A stretch of DNA of 23,029 bases, from NCBI GenBank assembly GCA_003243255.1, contig QFQM01000065.1, positions 1 through 23,029 on the forward strand, given 5' to 3'. The DNA comes from Flavobacterium psychrophilum (GTDB lineage Bacteria; Bacteroidota; Bacteroidia; Flavobacteriales; Flavobacteriaceae). A program made the translations under genes and the position numbers. The notes beneath the pieces were generated by a model. The model searched no databases. It worked only from the letters and a program-made list of their open reading frames with translations, and was not told where the DNA came from. Below, one piece after another: positions 21,232 through 23,029 of the stretch. How positions within the stretch are numbered: the stretch's first letter is position 1; every line of letters starts with the position of its first letter.

Positions 21232-23029
21232 ATGTTTGATATTTCCGAGTTAAAAGAAATGAAGCTTCCTGAGCTTCAGGAAATTGCAAAAAAAGCAAAA
21301 ATTAACAAATACAGAGGACTAAAAAAAGATGAGCTTGTTTACCAGATTTTAGACCACCAGGCTGCAAATCCGGCTACAATTAAACCTCTTTTTGACGATA
21401 CCTCTGCTGCTCCTGCCAAAGAAACTGCCGAAAAGCCCGCTGAAAAAGCTAAAAGGGCAAGAATAGTTCCTGAAGGTGCTAAAAAAGAAGTTCCGCAAAA
21501 GAAAACTGTTCCGGTCAAAGAAGCTCCGGCACAATTGCCTTTTTCTGAAACAACAACAGAAGGGCCAACGGCAAAAACAGAATTAAAAAAACCTGCTATT
21601 ACCAAAAAAGTTGCTGAAACTTCTGAAACAGTTGCTCAACCGGTGCAGGAGATTACTTCTAAAGAAACTCCGGAAGCTAAAAATGTTGCTTCTAAAGAGG
21701 ATAAAAATCAAAAGAATGTTGGCACCAAGGACACAGCCAACAATCAGGCTAAGCCGCAAAATGCTGAAGTTAAGCAGAATAAACCCCAGAGGACTCCGCT
21801 TACTGATGAAGAGAGACAGGCACAGATTGAAAGGGCTAATGCCAACAATCCAAATCACCCAAGCTATAAGGGTAACAAAAGCAAAGAAGCTGCTTCAAAT
21901 GCCAATGCTACGCCAGGTGAACAACAACCTGTTGTAGTGCAAAATAAAAAGCAGAACTTCCGTGAACCGGATTATGAGTTTGACGGAATTATAGAAAGTG
22001 AAGGGGTTCTTGAAATGATGCCTGACGGATATGGTTTCCTTCGCTCTTCAGATTACAACTACCTTGCATCTCCGGATGATATTTACCTTTCCAATTCACA
22101 AATACGCCTTTTTGGACTAAAAACAGGAGATACCGTAAAAGGTGTGGTTCGTCCGCCAAAAGAAGGCGAAAAATACTTCCCATTAGTAAAAGTACTTAAG
22201 ATAAACGGTCATGATCCGCAAGTGGTGCGTGACAGGGTTTCGTTTGAACATCTTACACCGCTTTTCCCTGAAGAGAAATTCAACCTTGCTGATAAACAAA
22301 GCACTATTTCTACGCGTATTATCGATTTGTTCTCGCCAATAGGTAAAGGACAAAGGGGAATGATCGTGGCACAGCCTAAAACCGGTAAAACCATGCTTCT
22401 TAAGGATATTGCTAATTCAATTGCAGCGAATCATCCTGAGGTCTATCTTTTGGTGTTGCTTATTGATGAGCGTCCTGAAGAGGTTACCGATATGCAACGC
22501 AGCGTTAGGGGAGAGGTTATTGCTTCTACCTTTGACGAGCCTGCTGAACGTCACGTAAAAGTGGCTAACATCGTGCTTGAAAAAGCAAAACGCCTTGTAG
22601 AGTGCGGTCACGATGTGGTTATCCTTCTGGATTCAATCACGCGTCTTGCAAGAGCTTACAACACAGTACAGCCTGCATCGGGTAAAGTATTGAGTGGTGG
22701 TGTTGATGCTAATGCATTACAAAAACCGAAACGTTTCTTTGGTGCAGCCCGTAATATTGAAGGTGGAGGTTCGTTAAGTATAATTGCTACGGCACTTACT
22801 GATACCGGCTCTAAAATGGACGAAGTTATCTTTGAAGAATTTAAAGGTACGGGTAACATGGAGCTTCAACTTGACAGGAAGATTGCTAACAAGCGTATTT
22901 TCCCTGCTATCGATCTTACATCGTCAAGTACAAGGAGAGATGACCTACTTCTTGATCCTAAAACCATACAGCGCATGTGGATCATGAGAAAATATCTTGC
23001 CGATATGAACCCGGTTGAAGCGATGGACT
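21232..23029 (+). CDS. rho: transcription termination factor Rho (3' end beyond the window)
   Basis: The first 599 residues are present; roughly 20-30 C-terminal residues are missing at the window edge after MNPVEAMD. Residues 1-43 are the SAP-like N-terminal helix-loop-helix ([21 protein letters not shown]). Residues about 44-243 are low complexity, rich in Lys, Ala, Glu, Pro, Asn and Gln, and predicted to be disordered. The cold-shock RNA-binding domain begins at about 247 ([22 protein letters not shown]). The ATPase domain has Walker A AQPKTGKT (380-387), Walker B VVILLDS (Asp467), then [28 protein letters not shown] (Q-loop region) and [21 protein letters not shown] (R-loop region). Rho is a hexameric RNA translocase that ends transcription. 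The start at ATG 21232 fits the family N-terminus. Confidence 0.96.
   Translation, partial: MFDISELKEMKLPELQEIAKKAKINKYRGLKKDELVYQILDHQAANPATIKPLFDDTSAAPAKETAEKPAEKAKRARIVPEGAKKEVPQKKTVPVKEAPAQLPFSETTTEGPTAKTELKKPAITKKVAETSETVAQPVQEITSKETPEAKNVASKEDKNQKNVGTKDTANNQAKPQNAEVKQNKPQRTPLTDEERQAQIERANANNPNHPSYKGNKSKEAASNANATPGEQQPVVVQNKKQNFREPDYEFDGIIESEGVLEMMPDGYGFLRSSDYNYLASPDDIYLSNSQIRLFGLKTGDTVKGVVRPPKEGEKYFPLVKVLKINGHDPQVVRDRVSFEHLTPLFPEEKFNLADKQSTISTRIIDLFSPIGKGQRGMIVAQPKTGKTMLLKDIANSIAANHPEVYLLVLLIDERPEEVTDMQRSVRGEVIASTFDEPAERHVKVANIVLEKAKRLVECGHDVVILLDSITRLARAYNTVQPASGKVLSGGVDANALQKPKRFFGAARNIEGGGSLSIIATALTDTGSKMDEVIFEEFKGTGNMELQLDRKIANKRIFPAIDLTSSSTRRDDLLLDPKTIQRMWIMRKYLADMNPVEAMD

Noticed and set aside
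21339..21858. Open frames on the minus strand and in a second plus frame across the start of rho
   Set aside because: They are shadows of the low-complexity Lys/Ala/Glu codons of the Rho insertion; the translations look like no known protein.

Overview
The window reads as a chromosomal segment of a member of Bacteroidota, most likely Flavobacteriaceae (Flavobacterium-like). The reasons are low G+C, Bacteroidota-type promoters (TTG, about 19 bp, TAnnTTTG), few Shine-Dalgarno sequences, and family content: a BatA-type protein, DUF4293, an OmpW-like porin, and a Rho factor with a long low-complexity insertion next to DUF4293. I found no tRNA, rRNA, CRISPR array, insertion sequence or phage gene.

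Layout. 1-612: the end of a YeeE/YedE-type (DUF6691) membrane protein, then an Imm33-like gene, closed by a strong hairpin. 631-4800 (minus): a tight four-gene operon of a BatA/VWA-like membrane protein, a dihydroorotase homologue without its metal-binding histidines, a small Tic20/DUF4870-like membrane protein, and an alpha/beta-hydrolase esterase. 4919-6025 (plus): a secreted beta-propeller lactonase. 6093-7920 (minus): a YegP-like protein and a DEAD-box helicase with a DEFD motif. 8065-9157 (plus): three small uncharacterised genes. 9185-10174 (minus): a lipoprotein. 10282-11409 (plus): a cysteine desulfurase. 11465-14846 (minus): an OmpW-like barrel with possible Crp/Fnr sites, a small membrane protein with a VOC protein, an NTF2-like lipoprotein, and a TM2-zinc ribbon-AAA ATPase that carries a frameshift at an A7 run. 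14955-19819 (minus): a membrane protein, dihydrolipoyl dehydrogenase, an MsbA-like ABC exporter and TruA. 19949-20440 (plus): a YfcE-like phosphodiesterase. 20621-21043 (minus): DUF4293. 21232 to the end (plus): rho, cut off by the window edge.

Most of the window is housekeeping, and I do not see a clear new defence or mobile system. The points most worth checking are the AAA ATPase frameshift, where a 33-residue family-like tail is intact in another frame; the dihydroorotase homologue that has lost metal ligands inside a BatA operon; paired TGAT/ATCA dyads upstream of the OmpW-like gene, placed where a Crp/Fnr activator would bind; a promoter folded into the lpdA terminator; and the very regular, short distance between the -7 box and the start codon across many genes. 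That regularity also decides several start codons here.
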